Shown here: piece after piece, positions 1-12,779 of the stretch | Position numbering within the stretch: the stretch's first letter is position 1 | How the letters are laid out: each line of letters starts with the position of its first letter | Origin: Diogma glabrata | Lineage: Eukaryota > Arthropoda > Insecta > Diptera > Cylindrotomidae | Assembly (NCBI GenBank): GCA_963693315.1 | Contig: OY856186.1 | Location: 132,405,903 to 132,469,902 of the forward strand | Length of the DNA: 64,000 bases | Reading direction: 5' to 3' | The notes under the pieces: generated by a model | Databases searched by the model: none | Seen by the model: only the letters and a program-made list of their open reading frames with translations | What the model was told of the DNA's origin: nothing | Program-made: the position numbers and the translations under genes

Positions 1-421
1 ACCGTAATATACCGGTAATATACCGTAACGCAATAAACGTAATAAACGTAATAAAAAAATAAATTTTGTAACACGCTTTTCACAACTATAAATTGTCTTT
101 ATTTTACAATAACAATATTGTTAAATTTTTAATAAGAATAATAAATTTAATATAATATTATCCTTTATATAAACACAAGAAAGAACAAGTCTATTCTCAT
201 CACTTTTGCTATTACGACTAATTATATCAGTTAAATATCTGATTGAACGTATATTAAAATTAAAATGTTTTAATTTTGATTTTAATTTAATAACAGTAAC
301 GCGAAATGCAAAAAATGTTAAACTAAATTTGGTATGTTAAATGATTTTTGTAAATATTTTTTTTCATTTTATAGTAAAATGAAAAAACATTTAAATAAAA
401 ATTTTTAACTAAATATTATAT
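1..421. other. AT-rich non-coding DNA
   Basis: No gene seen. The first 55 bases carry short imperfect repeats (accgtaatat and aataaacgt units). The rest is AT-rich sequence up to the scaffold gap. Confidence 0.7.
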
Positions 422-621
422 NNNNNNNNNNNNNNNNNNNNNNNNNNNNNNNNNNNNNNNNNNNNNNNNNNNNNNNNNNNNNNNNNNNNNNNNNNNNNNN
501 NNNNNNNNNNNNNNNNNNNNNNNNNNNNNNNNNNNNNNNNNNNNNNNNNNNNNNNNNNNNNNNNNNNNNNNNNNNNNNNNNNNNNNNNNNNNNNNNNNNN
601 NNNNNNNNNNNNNNNNNNNNN
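422..621. other. Assembly gap (200 N)
   Basis: Exactly 200 consecutive Ns, a round number typical of a scaffold gap of unknown real size. Reading frames crossing it are artefacts. Confidence 0.98.
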
Positions 622-845
622 ATAAAAAAATTTTTGATGTTTCTGTATAAAATGTTTTTATACGTAATTTTTAAGAAAAATAATTTTATTGTATTGTTTG
701 TTAATTTATAGATTTTTGAAGATGTTGGGAATGCCAACGAAACGTTAAGTGTTTAGAATAGGAAATTAAAACAATATAAAATATAGGGCTATACACCAAA
801 GAAAACAAAAATTTTTTAATCAAATTAAAAAACGCCCAAGAAATC

Positions 846-1785
<940 letters not shown>

Positions 1786-1815
1786 AAAGCAATTTCAGTC
1801 AAGTTCAGCAAAATT

Positions 1816-3240
1816 TTGCGACATTTTAATCGAAACACAATAATGGAAATATCTTTGGCAAACTCGGTCGTTGATCTAGCAACAGATATAAATGTTGTGG
1901 AACAGTTCTATAAAAGTGATGAAATCAGTAGATTATTGCCAGGCAAACGAGATGCAATATCTTTTAAAAAAGGAGAGGAGCGCATAAAAACACAAAAGCG
2001 CTTATTGCTATGTACATTAAATGAAGCTTATGTGGAGTTTAAAAATAAGTTTCCTGATGTGAAAATAGGATTTACTAAATTCACGTCCCTTCGACCACAA
2101 AAATGTATAAAATTATCCCAAGGAGTTCATAATGTGTGCGTGTGTACCATACATCAAAATATGAAACTAATAATTCAACACTCTAAGATGTCTTGGATTA
2201 CTGATGCTGCTTTCCAGAATTATAAAACATTAATTGAATTTGTTTCATGTGGTAAATTAACAGAAGATTGTCATAATTTGAAGTGCAATGAATGTTCAAA
2301 AAAACTTCAACAACTGAAAGAAAAATTACTAAATGATTTTGACGTTAAAGGAATCCTTCAAGTCAAATATCAACAATGGAATACCACTGATAGATGCAAT
2401 TTAATTTAATAGAATCTGTAGAAGAATTTATGAAAAAATTTATTTACCGTTTACAAATTTTGATACCACACAACTTTATAGCAAAACAACAATCTACATT
2501 CATTCAGGAAAAAAAAAAATTTAGAAGCAGGAGAGTGCTTCGTTCAAGGGGATTTTTTTGAAAACTACGGCTTCATAATTCAGAATGCGGTTCAAGGCTA
2601 TTATTATAATAATTCACAAGCTACTATTCATCCATTTGTCATTTATTTTAAAAGTGCCACAAGTGAATATATACAGCACCGAAGTTTTATACTCATTTCG
2701 GATATAAACGATCACAACAGTACTACAGTCCATCTTTTCATTACAAAACTTATTGAATTCATCAAAACGCATATAAATTCTAATATTACAAAAATAATTT
2801 ATAACACTGACGGTGCACCTTCTCAATACAAAAATAAACATAACCTAATTAACTTATGCCACCATAAAGAAGACTTTAGGGTTGATGCTGAATGGCATTT
2901 TCATGCTACCAGCCATGGAAAGGGACCTTGTGATGGAATTGGTGGTACACTGAAGCGTGCTGCACACCGTTATAGTATGGCGAGCGAAGATAATATTATT
3001 GATACACCAAAAAAACTTTTCGAATGGGCTCTAAAATGGGAATCTACCATGAACTTTGGATACGCCGATAAAAATGAATATCAATTAACAAAAGAAAAAT
3101 TACAAAATCGATATAAAAATGCGATTACTATAAGTGGAACTCAAAAATTTCATTCTTTTGTACCAGTAGATACTAAGACAATAAATGCAAAAATGTTTTC
3201 CAACTCAAAAGAAACTTTTGAATGTAAAATAAGTAAATAA
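1816..3240 (+). pseudogene. Unclassified transposase, one frame break
   Basis: The frame is read in two parts. Positions 1816-2409 give 197 residues, then a small indel near 2400-2412 breaks the frame. The reading resumes at about 2412 and runs to 3240. The first part has a Cys/His cluster (VCVCTIHQN, then CGKLTEDCHNLKCNECSKK). The second part carries GDFFENYGF, a TDGAPSQYKNK block, and HATSHGKGPCDGIGGTLKR. I recall such blocks (TDGA.SQYKN and CDGIGGT.KR) from multicopy proteins of aphids and Hydra. The acidic residues in GDF and TDGA would suit a DDE/D nuclease, but this is inference. It sits centrally between long inverted repeats, as a transposase should. Superfamily not assigned. Confidence 0.65.
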
Positions 3241-3649
3241 TTTTTAATAACTATATTTATTTTCACATATATAATTAGTATGATATTTTAAAAAGTTTAT
3301 TCAATAATAAAATATTTGTAATTTAATGTTGAAAAACAATCCTTTACGTTATGATTCCATAATAACATAATACGAACATAATACTTCTCCAGTCAAAAGT
3401 TCCTAAATAGATTTAGTTGTTTATACGGCTTTTTTGTTTGCAGTCAAGGCTGTCAAATTATTTTTATAAGAGTGACAAGTGATTACTAAAAGTGACAAAT
3501 AAACATTTCATTTTTTATGCCATCTAATACAAAGAAAATAATTGCAGAAGTGCTTTCCTATTCAAAAGAAACTTCTGTTTGTAAAATAAGTAAATCATTT
3601 TTAACATTTGTATTTATTTTATTTATTGTACTACATATATAATTTTTAT

Positions 3650-4200
3650 AATATTTTAAAAAGTTCATCTAATAATAAAATATTTGATATTTAACATGAA
3701 AAAAAATCTCTTAGTTTATAACGCCATTTTTATAATTTTCCTTCAGAACAAAAAAAACTGATTCCCGACAGTCATATGCACAACGAATTTTATCTTTAAA
3801 ACAAAAAATATAGCTAGTCCTAAACTTTCACAAGTTGTTAGATATAAAATAAGCTTCAATTTTGTTTAAAAAAAAAAAAAAAAAAAGAGACTATGCCATC
3901 TTTTTTTCAATTACACCGTTTTTTTCTTATGTTACACCGTTAAAAATTATTTAAAAAAATTAACAGTGTACATTTTTAAAAACTTTTTAAAAACTGTTCT
4001 AATACCTATTCAACGACATATCATTTATGAAAATCGATTCAGTAGTTTTTCTACAATCGCTCGTCAAAATGCACTCACATCACAAAATAACAAAAAATTG
4101 AAGGGTACCCTGTGAAGACCCCTGGTCGAAAAAAAAAAATTCTAAGAGAACTCGTATTTTTTATTTATCCAAGACTATCCATAAACAAAAAATTATCAAA
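3650..4200 (-). repeat. Right long terminal inverted repeat
   Basis: Reverse complement of 1240-1785 with scattered mismatches and length changes in A/T runs. Similarity stops near 4205. Sequence from there to about 4340, ending in caccggta-like text (tcacccggtata), has no partner on the left. Confidence 0.8.
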
Positions 4201-5097
4201 CTATTTTTAGTTTGGGACTATTTTTTTGCACCAATGTGTTTCCCCTGTGGTATGATTAAATTTTGAATATGGCCATTTTTTCCGTAGAGTGCTTATTTTT
4301 CGAGATATTTGAAAGTTTCAGGTTAAAAAAATCACCCGGTATATGAATAAAATTCTTTATTTTCTTGGTTTAAAGCCTATTTCTATTGTAATTTTATTTA
4401 TTTCTTATTACATTATAATTTTTGACGCGTTTCGACGCTTTTCGCATCATTTTCATAAAAATTTTCTTTTCATTATTTCTCTATTCTATTTCTTAAAATC
4501 ACTAAAAATGAGAACAACAAAAAGCTGATTAAAAGACATAAAAACAAAAACAACTAATAAATTATAACGTTTAAAGCGATACTTGAGTACTGTAAAAATT
4601 AGAATTACATTTAACTTACTTAAAGACTAAATACTTCTGCTAAACATGTTCAAAATAAATTATACTAGTTACTATACACATTTCACTATACATATTAATA
4701 ATTTAAACATTCAAAGCGGCACGGATATCCGCTAGAAATAGGTAGATTTCGAGATCAGACAGTTTTGTGTGCCAGTAGAATCTGATGTATCAGATTAGTT
4801 TAAACAACACAAACTAATTTCAAACAGATATCGAAAAAATTTTAAAAAGAAAATTAGCTACATATAAGCAAAACTTTAATTATCCAATTTTGTAACAAAC
4901 AAATATCAAATCTACCACAGAACATATGTGTGACAATTTATGACACAAACCTACGCTATATCATATGTCGTCCAATTACTGCAAAATATCAAAATGATTT
5001 ATTTCTAAGAAAAAAATTAATTTCTTCTATTCAAACCTTTTTATTTTTTTTTCATTGACTATTATAAGGTTTTTGGAAATTGTAGTTATGGATTGTT
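4201..5097. other. Non-coding DNA, no gene seen
   Basis: AT-rich, with only a chance 61-codon frame. The motif aataggtagattt at 4737 recurs at 6325, where it forms a hairpin with aaatctaccta. Confidence 0.6.
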
Positions 5098-6118
5098 GCA
5101 AACTTTTTTGTTGAAGCCAACAAGTCAAAAACCTCTAACTTCAGAGGTTTACATTTATAAGAAACGGATTAAAATGTTTTTACAGATTTTAAATTTATGA
5201 AGTTTTAAAAAATATTAGTATTCAAATGGCCGCTATAACGTATTAAAAAAACGAATTTTTTTTCTAGTATAAAGCCTCTAGTTCCTTAACCATGTGTCAG
5301 ATTTTTCTGATTTACGAACTTGTCCAAGATATTAATAAAACACACATGTTTACGTAAGGTTTTTTGAGCTGGCTCTACAAATGCGAATGTGAGAGTGCCG
5401 GTTGATTTAAACGCATTTTGTGTTTTACAAGCTTTTTTGTTGAAGCCGCTCACTCAGAAACCTCCAACTGCAGAGGTCTTTTTTTGAAAGAAACTGATTA
5501 AAAAGGTTTCAAAGATTCTAAATTTATGAAGCTCTTAAAAATATTAGAATCTAAACGGCCGTTATAACGGATCTAAAAAACATATTTTTTTCTAGTAAAA
5601 AGCCTCTAGTTTCTTAGCCCTGTGTCGGATTTGACTGATTTACGAACTTGTTCAAGATATTAATAAAACACACGTTTTAAAAAAGGGGTTTTTGATCTGG
5701 TCTTACAAATGCGACCATGAGAGTGCCGGTTGTTTAAAAAAAAATTTTTTTTTGCAAACTTTTTGTTGGAGCCACTCACTAAGAAACCTCTAACTGCAGA
5801 GGCCTATTTTTAAAACAAACTGATAGAAAAGATTCCAAAAATTTTTAATTTGTTACTTTTTTTAAAATATTAGTATCCAAACGGCCGTTATAACGGTTTT
5901 AAAAAATCAATTTTTTTTAGAAAAAAGGCTCTAGTTCCTTAATCACGTGTCGGATTTTGCTGATTCACGAACTAGTCCGAGATATTAATAAAACACACAT
6001 GTACCATGTGTCAGATTTTCCTGATTTACGAACTTGTCCAAGATATTAATAAAACACACATGTTTACGTAAGGTTTTTTGATTTACCTCAACAAATGCGA
6101 CCGTGAGAGTGCCGGTCG
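5098..6118. repeat. Tandem array, about 328-bp unit, three copies
   Basis: Copies start near 5098, 5427 and 5754 (spacing 329 and 327), each opening with gcaaactttttt-like text, then ttgttgaagcc and an aacctctaact.cagagg block. Each closes with gtccaagatattaataaaac and gagagtgccggt. The third copy has an internal duplication of about 61 bp (5943-6065) of its closing block. Copies have diverged by several percent. It is satellite-like or part of a larger element, and there is no coding potential. Confidence 0.85.
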
Positions 6119-6138
6119 TTTTCGTTATATCTCATATC

Positions 6139-6141
<3 letters not shown>

Positions 6142-6224
<83 letters not shown>

Positions 6225-6230
6225 GTATAT
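6142..6230. repeat. (TA)n microsatellite
   Basis: A TA dinucleotide tract of about 90 bp, interrupted by acatat and gtatat near its end. It follows the tandem array directly. Confidence 0.95.
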
Positions 6231-6460
6231 AAATTTTTTTTTTTTGTTTTTTCGTCTCCGCTTATCATATATAGTCGTTAAGCACAAAAATTTTTCCGAA
6301 ATTCCGAGATGAAGCCCATTGCAATAGGTAGATTTTTATATGAAATCTACCTAAAACAATAGTAAACCAAAAACACAAAATCTTTTTTAAAAACAATTTA
6401 ACTATTTAAAAAAAAACATTCAGTTTTCCTTCGTCAATATTAATTATGTAAAATTGCATT

Positions 6461-6472
6461 AAAAGTCATATA
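6461..6472. repeat. Target-site duplication, left copy
   Basis: aaaagtcatata, identical to 10802-10813, marks the 3' side of the minus-strand jockey-type element. Confidence 0.85.
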
Positions 6473-6717
6473 ATAATAATAATCCTTTATTGACTTTAAA
6501 TTTTATAATACAGTTGTATACATTTAATAGTTTACTGAGATCAGCTTTTAATAGTAAGCTTTACAACAGATGAAATTAATTAGTATGAGTATTGCGAAAA
6601 ATAAGTGAAAAAGAATGTTTATATTTTCAAATGCAGTTCAGTCTGCTTAGTAACTAATAAAAAACTTATATTTACCTAACCTACTTAAATCTAAACTTAA
6701 AAGCTACGTTGCAAAAA

Positions 6718-9374
6718 TTAAGCGGTGGTAAAGCTAATGGCGTTTATCAATTCATTTTCAATATGATTTAATTTATTTATGTATCTATCATTAGCTTCTC
6801 TAGCAACTACATTGACAAGCTTTATATTTAATTCGTTGTGCAGTCTTAAAGTGCTATAACGTCTAGGGCGTTTATATATAGTTTTTAGAAATTTGTTTTG
6901 AATAATTTGAAATTTCTTTTTATGACACAAAGCAATATCCCACCAAATTGGTGCACCATAAAGTATGATATTAAGAATCACACACTTGTAAATTAGTGTC
7001 TTATTATGACTATTCAGTTTACTTTTTCTGTTGAGTAGAGGATATAGACTTTTGAACAGTGCATTACATTTTTGTTGTATTTGAGTGACGTGTGTCTTAA
7101 ATGTTAATGATTTATCCAAATAAATTCCTAAATATTTAGTTGAAGGTTTCCATTCCAAAGAAGAGTTTTGAATCAGAAAGGGTTGTTGTGGAAGTTTACG
7201 GGATGCTCTGCACCTAGTAAAATAAATAGCTTCACATTTTGATATGTTAATACTAAGTTTCCAGTTTTTAAAAAATTCGAGAATTTTAGTGAGGTACAAT
7301 TGAAGCTTATTGATAATAGATACCGCCAGCTCATCTGACACAAATATTGCAGTGTCATCAGCAAATAATGATAATTTACATTCACTATCTCTTGGAATAT
7401 CATTGATGAATAAACAAAAAGCAAAGGACTCAATACGGCACCTTGAGGAACCCCAGCTGGAATACTAAGTATAGAGGACATGGAATCAAAAATCTGGACA
7501 AAAAATGTTCTATCAGTTAAGAACGATTTTATGATTTTAATTAAAAATATTGGAAATCCATATATAAATAATTTATAGCAGACTGCGTCTTGCCAAACTT
7601 TATCAAAAGCTCGTTCAAGGTCTAATAATATCATTCCAGTAGATTTTAGCGAAGATCTATTAGATTTAATATGATTGACTACACGATGGATTTGATGAAC
7701 TGTAGAGTGCCCAGATCTAAAACCAAATTGCTCGTTTATAATTATTTGATTGTCAGTTATGAACTCTTCCATTCTTCTTTTGATAATCTGCTCAAAGAGT
7801 TTTCCCAATGTACAAAGAAGACTAATAGGTCTGTAGCTTGTAGCAAGAGTGGGGTCTTTGCCAGGCTTTAAAACAGGAGTAATTTTAGCTTTTTTCCATT
7901 GAATTGGGAAATAACCTAGCTTCAAGCAGCACTCGAACATTATCTTAAGAAAATGGATTCCACTTTCAGGAAGATTTTTAAGTAAAATAAATGGAATATT
8001 ATCTACACCTGGAGCTTTTAGCCTTGGAAGGAATTTCAAAATATCAGAAATTTCAGAAGGGTGAATTTCAGAAACTGGAGCACTGTTATCCAAATTATTG
8101 AAATTAGTGCAAAAGTCATTCACTTGTTCTTCAATTACAATATTGGAGTTTGGAATTTGATGAGCGTCAAGGAAGACATCAGCCAATACTTGTGCTTTTT
8201 CTGTATTTAAGAAAATTCGATTTCCAGTGTTGGGAGTAACTAATGGTGGAATGGACTTGCGATGGTTTTTAAAATGTTTAGTTGTTTTCCAGAAGTTTCT
8301 TGAACCATTATCCAAGCATTCAAGCTTCGTTTGCCATTTTTGATTATAAAGAATATTTATATGATATTTAATAATTCTATTTAGCAAGTTTATTGAGGTT
8401 TTAATGTGAGCAAGGCGACTTCTGAGGTAAGATCTTCTAAGCGAATTTCGGTGTCTGATAAAACTTAACACTTGATCAGATAATAACAATTTATCAGTTG
8501 GAAGAACAGGCACAAGCGGTACGGATAGATCACGAGCTGAAGAAATGGATGCTGTCAAAAAATCGACTGCAACGTTGACATCTGAAATAGTATGAATTGA
8601 ACTTAAATTGAAATTTTCAATTTCAGATGAAATATGATTCTGATAAATGCTCCAATTAGCATTTTTATAGTTAAAGTATTTACGATGGCAATGATCTACT
8701 TGATTATTAAATACTATTGAACAGAGGACTGGCAGATGATCGGAGCAGAGTGCTTGAATGGTGTTAACTTCGGATATCAACTGAGGGTTGTTTGTTAAAA
8801 ATATGTCAATAATACTAGGGACTCCAGCAGGACTATAGTGGGTAGGATCTTGGGGAGCGATAACAACACAATCAGAGTTAATAGAATAATCATATAAAGT
8901 TCGACCACCGCGGTTGGTTCTAGGACAAAACCAGTTAGGATGCTTACAATTTAAATCACCACCAATTAGGTAAGGAATATTACCACTACAAATTTTTATA
9001 AAATCATTTCTGAGATGCTCAGAATTCGAATATGAACAATATACAGAAAATATTTTAAGTTGATTATTATCACTACTTATTATATTAATACCCAGGGATT
9101 CTATACAATTTAATTTAAGGTCAGGAAGAAGCGAATGTTTAATGCAATCTTTTATAAGAATACCAACACTACCCCTGCGAATATTTTCTCTATCATTACG
9201 ATAAAATCGAAAATTAGGAATCGAAAATGAAATAGAAGGCTTTAAATGCGTTTCACTAATAAGTAATATATCAATATTAAAATTATCTAAAAACTGAATT
9301 ACCTCAAATTTTTTATTTTTTATACCGTACGCGTTCCACACACAAATTTTTAAAGAATTATGGATAACAGACAT
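6718..9374 (-). pseudogene. ORF2: endonuclease plus reverse transcriptase, one frameshift
   Basis: The likely start is the ATG at 9374 (MSVIHNS), 17 bp inside ORF1. A longer open frame reaches 9581 but is ORF1 overlap. The endonuclease shows WNAYG, ISETHL, GGDLNCKHPNW, IDIFLTNN and SDHLPVL. The reverse transcriptase shows LKAPGVDNIP, SYRPISLLCTLGKLFE, EQFGFRSGHST, LLDLERAFDKVW and GVPQGAVLSPLLF. A one-base deletion in the T/A run near 7411-7422 then breaks the frame just before the catalytic FADD box, which reads correctly in the shifted frame. The shifted frame continues without stops to 6718 (ending ISFTTA). Together they would be about 885 residues, normal for the family. There is no RNase H domain. 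Apart from the one lesion the protein looks functional. It would nick target DNA and reverse-transcribe the element RNA in the nucleus. Confidence 0.9.
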
Positions 9375-10638
9375 ATTTAATAGCAATATTAGCCATAACA
9401 TCAAATTGTTCTTCTTTGGAATGGCACCCCCGAAGTCCTGAAACAAGTTCTTTGAGAATTTGTAATAACTCATGTGGTGCAAACAAATCATTTGTGCTAT
9501 CTGAATTAATATTAATTGAATTTTCATGATTGATTGCATTTGTTTGAACCACTGTACTGAACTGCATTTTTTTGTTAACAAAATTATTATTATTATTATT
9601 ATTATTAAAATTTTTATTGTTGTTTTGATGAGGTATTGAAGGAAGAATAGGAAAATCCTGTTGTTGAAATGAAAACGTTGGTTGATTTGAAGGTCGACTC
9701 AACTTATTTTTTAGATTCAGATGATTTTTTATTTGAATGTATTTTTCTCTTTCTGGACAAATTATAGAGTTAGATGTATGATTTCCACTACAATTACAGC
9801 AAACATGCTTAGTAATATCGTTTTGTAAAGGACACTCCATATCATCAATATGTTCATCTCCACCACAGAAATTACATTTTGGCTTCATGTAGCATGCGTT
9901 CGCTCCATGACCATACATTTTACATTTATAACATTGGAGAGGACCTTTGCTGGTGGATCGACAAATTTCCCATCTGCACACTGTGTTATTAACAAATCTA
10001 ATATTTTTTAATTGGTTCAGAGACATTGATCCCTTTTTGAAAGCAACAAAATAAAGGGCATCTTCACTGTTTCGACGATATTTTTTAGGAATAGTTTTCC
10101 AAACATTAACAGGACTCAGGCCACTATTCTCGAGGCTTTTCTTAACTTCATTTGTATCCATATCATGGAGCCCACATAGTACAAATTTAACAAAACGATT
10201 TTCCTCAAGCGTATATGAGAACATACCATTGTTATGTTCTTTTAATTTAGTAAAAATTTTGTTATAGTCTGATAGGCTATATGTAAGTATTTTTATGTCA
10301 ATTGACATGATTTGTATATTATATTTTGAAATATTTAGTTGCTTCATAGTTTTATGAATCTCCGTTGAGGAAGATTTTGTAATTATTGGAGGAATTTTTT
10401 CTACAGGTTTTCTAGAACTTTCACCATACGGAGAACTAGTTTGCGATGTTTTTGCATATTTTGATAAATTAACGTTAGGCGGTAAACCTGCATACCTGTT
10501 TACTGTTGGGATGTCACTCATTTTAATGCCTTGACTCATCTGTTTAATGCTGCTGAGCGAGCTCCTAGGGAGGCTACGCATCTGGCGACTTATAGTTCTT
10601 TTATTTGTGAGCATCCACACACAATAATCACAAAACAA
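9358..10638 (-). CDS. ORF1: Gag-like RNA-binding protein of the jockey-type element
   Basis: 426 residues from the first in-frame Met. A Met at residue 40 (10521, MSDIPTVNRYAGLPP) is an equally good start. Residues 150-190 (KFVLCGLHDMDTNEVKKSLE) match the PRE_C2HC domain found before retroelement zinc knuckles. Three knuckles follow: C236-X2-C239-X4-H244-X4-C249, C255-X2-C258-X4-H263-X5-C269 and C280-X2-C283-X3-H287-X6-C294. Residues 340-352 are Asn-rich because of an (ATT)n tract at 9586-9608. The protein would package element RNA with ORF2 protein. The ORF2 ATG lies 17 bp before the ORF1 stop, suggesting termination-reinitiation or frameshift translation. The frame is intact. Confidence 0.9.
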   Translation of the reverse strand: MFCDYCVWMLTNKRTISRQMRSLPRSSLSSIKQMSQGIKMSDIPTVNRYAGLPPNVNLSKYAKTSQTSSPYGESSRKPVEKIPPIITKSSSTEIHKTMKQLNISKYNIQIMSIDIKILTYSLSDYNKIFTKLKEHNNGMFSYTLEENRFVKFVLCGLHDMDTNEVKKSLENSGLSPVNVWKTIPKKYRRNSEDALYFVAFKKGSMSLNQLKNIRFVNNTVCRWEICRSTSKGPLQCYKCKMYGHGANACYMKPKCNFCGGDEHIDDMECPLQNDITKHVCCNCSGNHTSNSIICPEREKYIQIKNHLNLKNKLSRPSNQPTFSFQQQDFPILPSIPHQNNNKNFNNNNNNNNFVNKKMQFSTVVQTNAINHENSININSDSTNDLFAPHELLQILKELVSGLRGCHSKEEQFDVMANIAIKYVCYP

Positions 10639-10801
10639 TCAATTTATATTTCAATGTTTAACTTTAATTTGATTTGAATTTATAACTAACAACAAATCCA
10701 AACAAAAAATAAAACACAGTTAGAAATTTTAATATTGAAAAAATTTGATTATAACTTGATAATTTGATGTTTACTTCGCAAACACCGAATATCGAATGAT
10801 A

Positions 10802-10813
10802 AAAAGTCATATA
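10802..10813. repeat. Target-site duplication, right copy
   Basis: aaaagtcatata, matching 6461-6472, at the 5' end of the minus-strand jockey-type element. Confidence 0.85.
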
Positions 10814-10924
10814 TTTATTAAATTAAACTAACAGAAAAACCAAAAAAAAAACAAAAACCGAAAGAATAAATACAATTTTTTTCCCTCTGTTAATTTTCCA
10901 TTATCCATATTCCAATTACATGTT

Positions 10925-11625
10925 GTCTGGTATATCACATTCCTCTGTGCAGATTTCGGAATTTTATCCTGGAGAGCCGAGAACATCATTTGATGCTGCC
11001 CACCATTTTGATGTCATATTTACTTAACATACCATTAATCTGTTCGTATAAGTTCTTTATATACGGAATCGAGACAATCTTTTTTTGTTCTTTCTCTTCA
11101 ACAGGTTCAATAAGCTCCGTTTTACGTCCAGTGTTCGATATTACAATATTCTGTTCTTTCGGTGTATTTTTGAAAAATGCGTCTTTAATGCCTCGTTTGA
11201 TCATCGTTAATGGATATAACCATTATGAACTAGTGTCCTCGTTAATAGTTCGACTTTTTTTTGGTGAAACTTAGTTTCTGAGAGACGTATAATTTTTTCT
11301 GCTAAAAGAAACACAGAAGCAAAATTTAAGTATCTGCCAGACCAAGCATTTTTGTGATACCAATCTGTACTTAGCGAGCCATCTTCATTGTGGATAACCA
11401 CAAGATCTAAAAACGGGAGTTTGTTTTCCAATTCAGTTTCAATAGTAAATTTTATATGTTGATCATACTCATTAAAATCCGTTAGAAACTTTTTAATTTT
11501 ATCTGTTGGCACCGCAGTAATGATATCATCGACATATCTGAAAAAAATGGTGGTTTTGTTTCAACTTTGTTTAAGATGTCATTTTCAATGGATTCCATCA
11601 CCAAATTAGCGGCTACAGGACGAAA
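10925..11625 (-). pseudogene. Penelope-like element, RT C-terminal fragment
   Basis: Read on the minus strand, 11625-11513 gives LVMESIEND and then RYVDDIITAVP, the YVDD catalytic box of Penelope reverse transcriptases, with a frameshift in a T run before it. It continues as NKLPFLDLVV, DGSLSTDWYHK and SGRYLNFAS at 11207-11512. After a stop/frame change come VSIPYIKNLYEQI (11095-11050) and a frame-shifted KIPKSAQRNVIYQTTC, the linker that precedes the GIY-YIG nuclease in this group. The nuclease itself and the N-terminal half are missing. It is a dead fragment with at least three frame breaks. No Penelope LTR is visible nearby. Confidence 0.8.
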
Positions 11626-11931
11626 GATGTATAAAAAAAGATGTAAGATGTATATAATATAAGATGTATATAAAAAGTTTTTCGTATATAATAACTTTTT
11701 TATTTATGATCCGAAAAATCCCAAAAATCTTTAAAACCTAAGTTACAGTAATATCAGTTAGCACTGAAAATTTGAAATTAATCAAAATTCGAATAAAAAA
11801 GCCTTAGGCTCCAGAAAGTTTTCTTTTAACGTATTAATATATAAGATAAGATAATAATAAAAACAAAGAAAAATAATATAAACTCACATACCATTTTAAA
11901 ATATTTATAAGGAAATATTTTATTCAAACAA

Positions 11932-12153
11932 TTAGGCTTTTAAATTTATATGTTTGGCATGACAAAAACGACAACTCATATTTAAAGCACCACAAACATA
12001 CGAATCAAAAATACCTGGAATGACATTCAAAGCACACTCGAGCGAATCTCTCAAAATTACAAAGGGAATTTCTATTTCATCATTCACCACATTCAATTCT
12101 AAATCATCATTCATTTCTTCATTCACAACATTACCATTCATTTCATCTATCAT
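11932..12153 (-). pseudogene. Helitron-like N-terminal fragment, copy 1
   Basis: 73 residues: an acidic Asn/Glu-rich leader, then VILRDSLECALNVIPG and CGALNMSCRFCHAKHI. The pattern G-x-x-N/M-x-C-x-x-C-x-A-x-H resembles the short zinc-binding motif near the start of many Helitron Rep/helicase proteins. That match is from memory, not a search. No Rep or helicase motif is present in the window downstream, so this is an isolated exon. It could instead be an unrelated host-derived exon. Confidence 0.45.
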
Positions 12154-12581
12154 AAAAAAACAAACAACTCTAACTCTTCGAATACGATAAACTTTAAGAA
12201 TACAATTTCATTTCGTTTTTGTATGTATGTAAACTTATAATGCATATGTATATAAAAAGTTTTTCGTGTATAATAACTCTTTTATTTATGATCCGAAAAA
12301 TCCCAAAAATCTTTAAAACTTAAGTTACAGTAATATCCGTTAGCACTGAAAATTTGAAATTAATCAAAATTCGAATAAAAAAGCCTTAGGCTCCAGAAAG
12401 TTTTTTTAACGTATTAATATATAAGATAATAAAAAAAAACAAAGAAAAATAATATAAACTCACATACCATTATCACGTCGAATCAATTCTATTCTATCTT
12501 CATCTGACAAATTTAACAAACACATGAATTTTAAAATATGTACAAGGAAATATTTTATTCAAACATATTAGGCTTTTAAAT

Positions 12582-12779
12582 TTATATATTTATATGTTTG
12601 GCATGACAAAAACGACAACTCATATTTAAAGCACCACAAACATACGAACCAAAGTTACCTGGAATGACATTCAAAGCACACTTGAGCGAATCTCTCAAAA
12701 TTACTAAGGGAATTTCTATTTCATCATTCACCACATTCAATTCTAAATCATCATTCATTTCTTCATTCACAACATTCAT
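12582..12779 (-). pseudogene. Helitron-like N-terminal fragment, copy 2
   Basis: 65 residues, nearly identical to copy 1 (CGALNMSCRFCHAKHI kept). Its 5' side is fused to a third copy by an internal duplication, removing the normal upstream sequence. Confidence 0.45.

Larger units (their letters stand above)
6473..10801 (-). mobile_element. Full-length jockey-type non-LTR retrotransposon
   Basis: The element is about 4.33 kb on the minus strand. A 12-bp target duplication, aaaagtcatata, flanks it at 6461-6472 and 10802-10813. It has a short 5' UTR, ORF1 with zinc knuckles, ORF2 with apurinic-type endonuclease plus reverse transcriptase and no RNase H, a 245-bp 3' UTR, and a tail of TAA-type trinucleotides next to the duplication. 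ORF1 and ORF2 overlap by 17 bp. The two-ORF layout and lack of RNase H fit the jockey clade, though the trinucleotide tail is more like I elements. The clean duplication and near-intact frames suggest a fairly recent insertion. It is probably immobile, given one RT frameshift. Confidence 0.88.
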
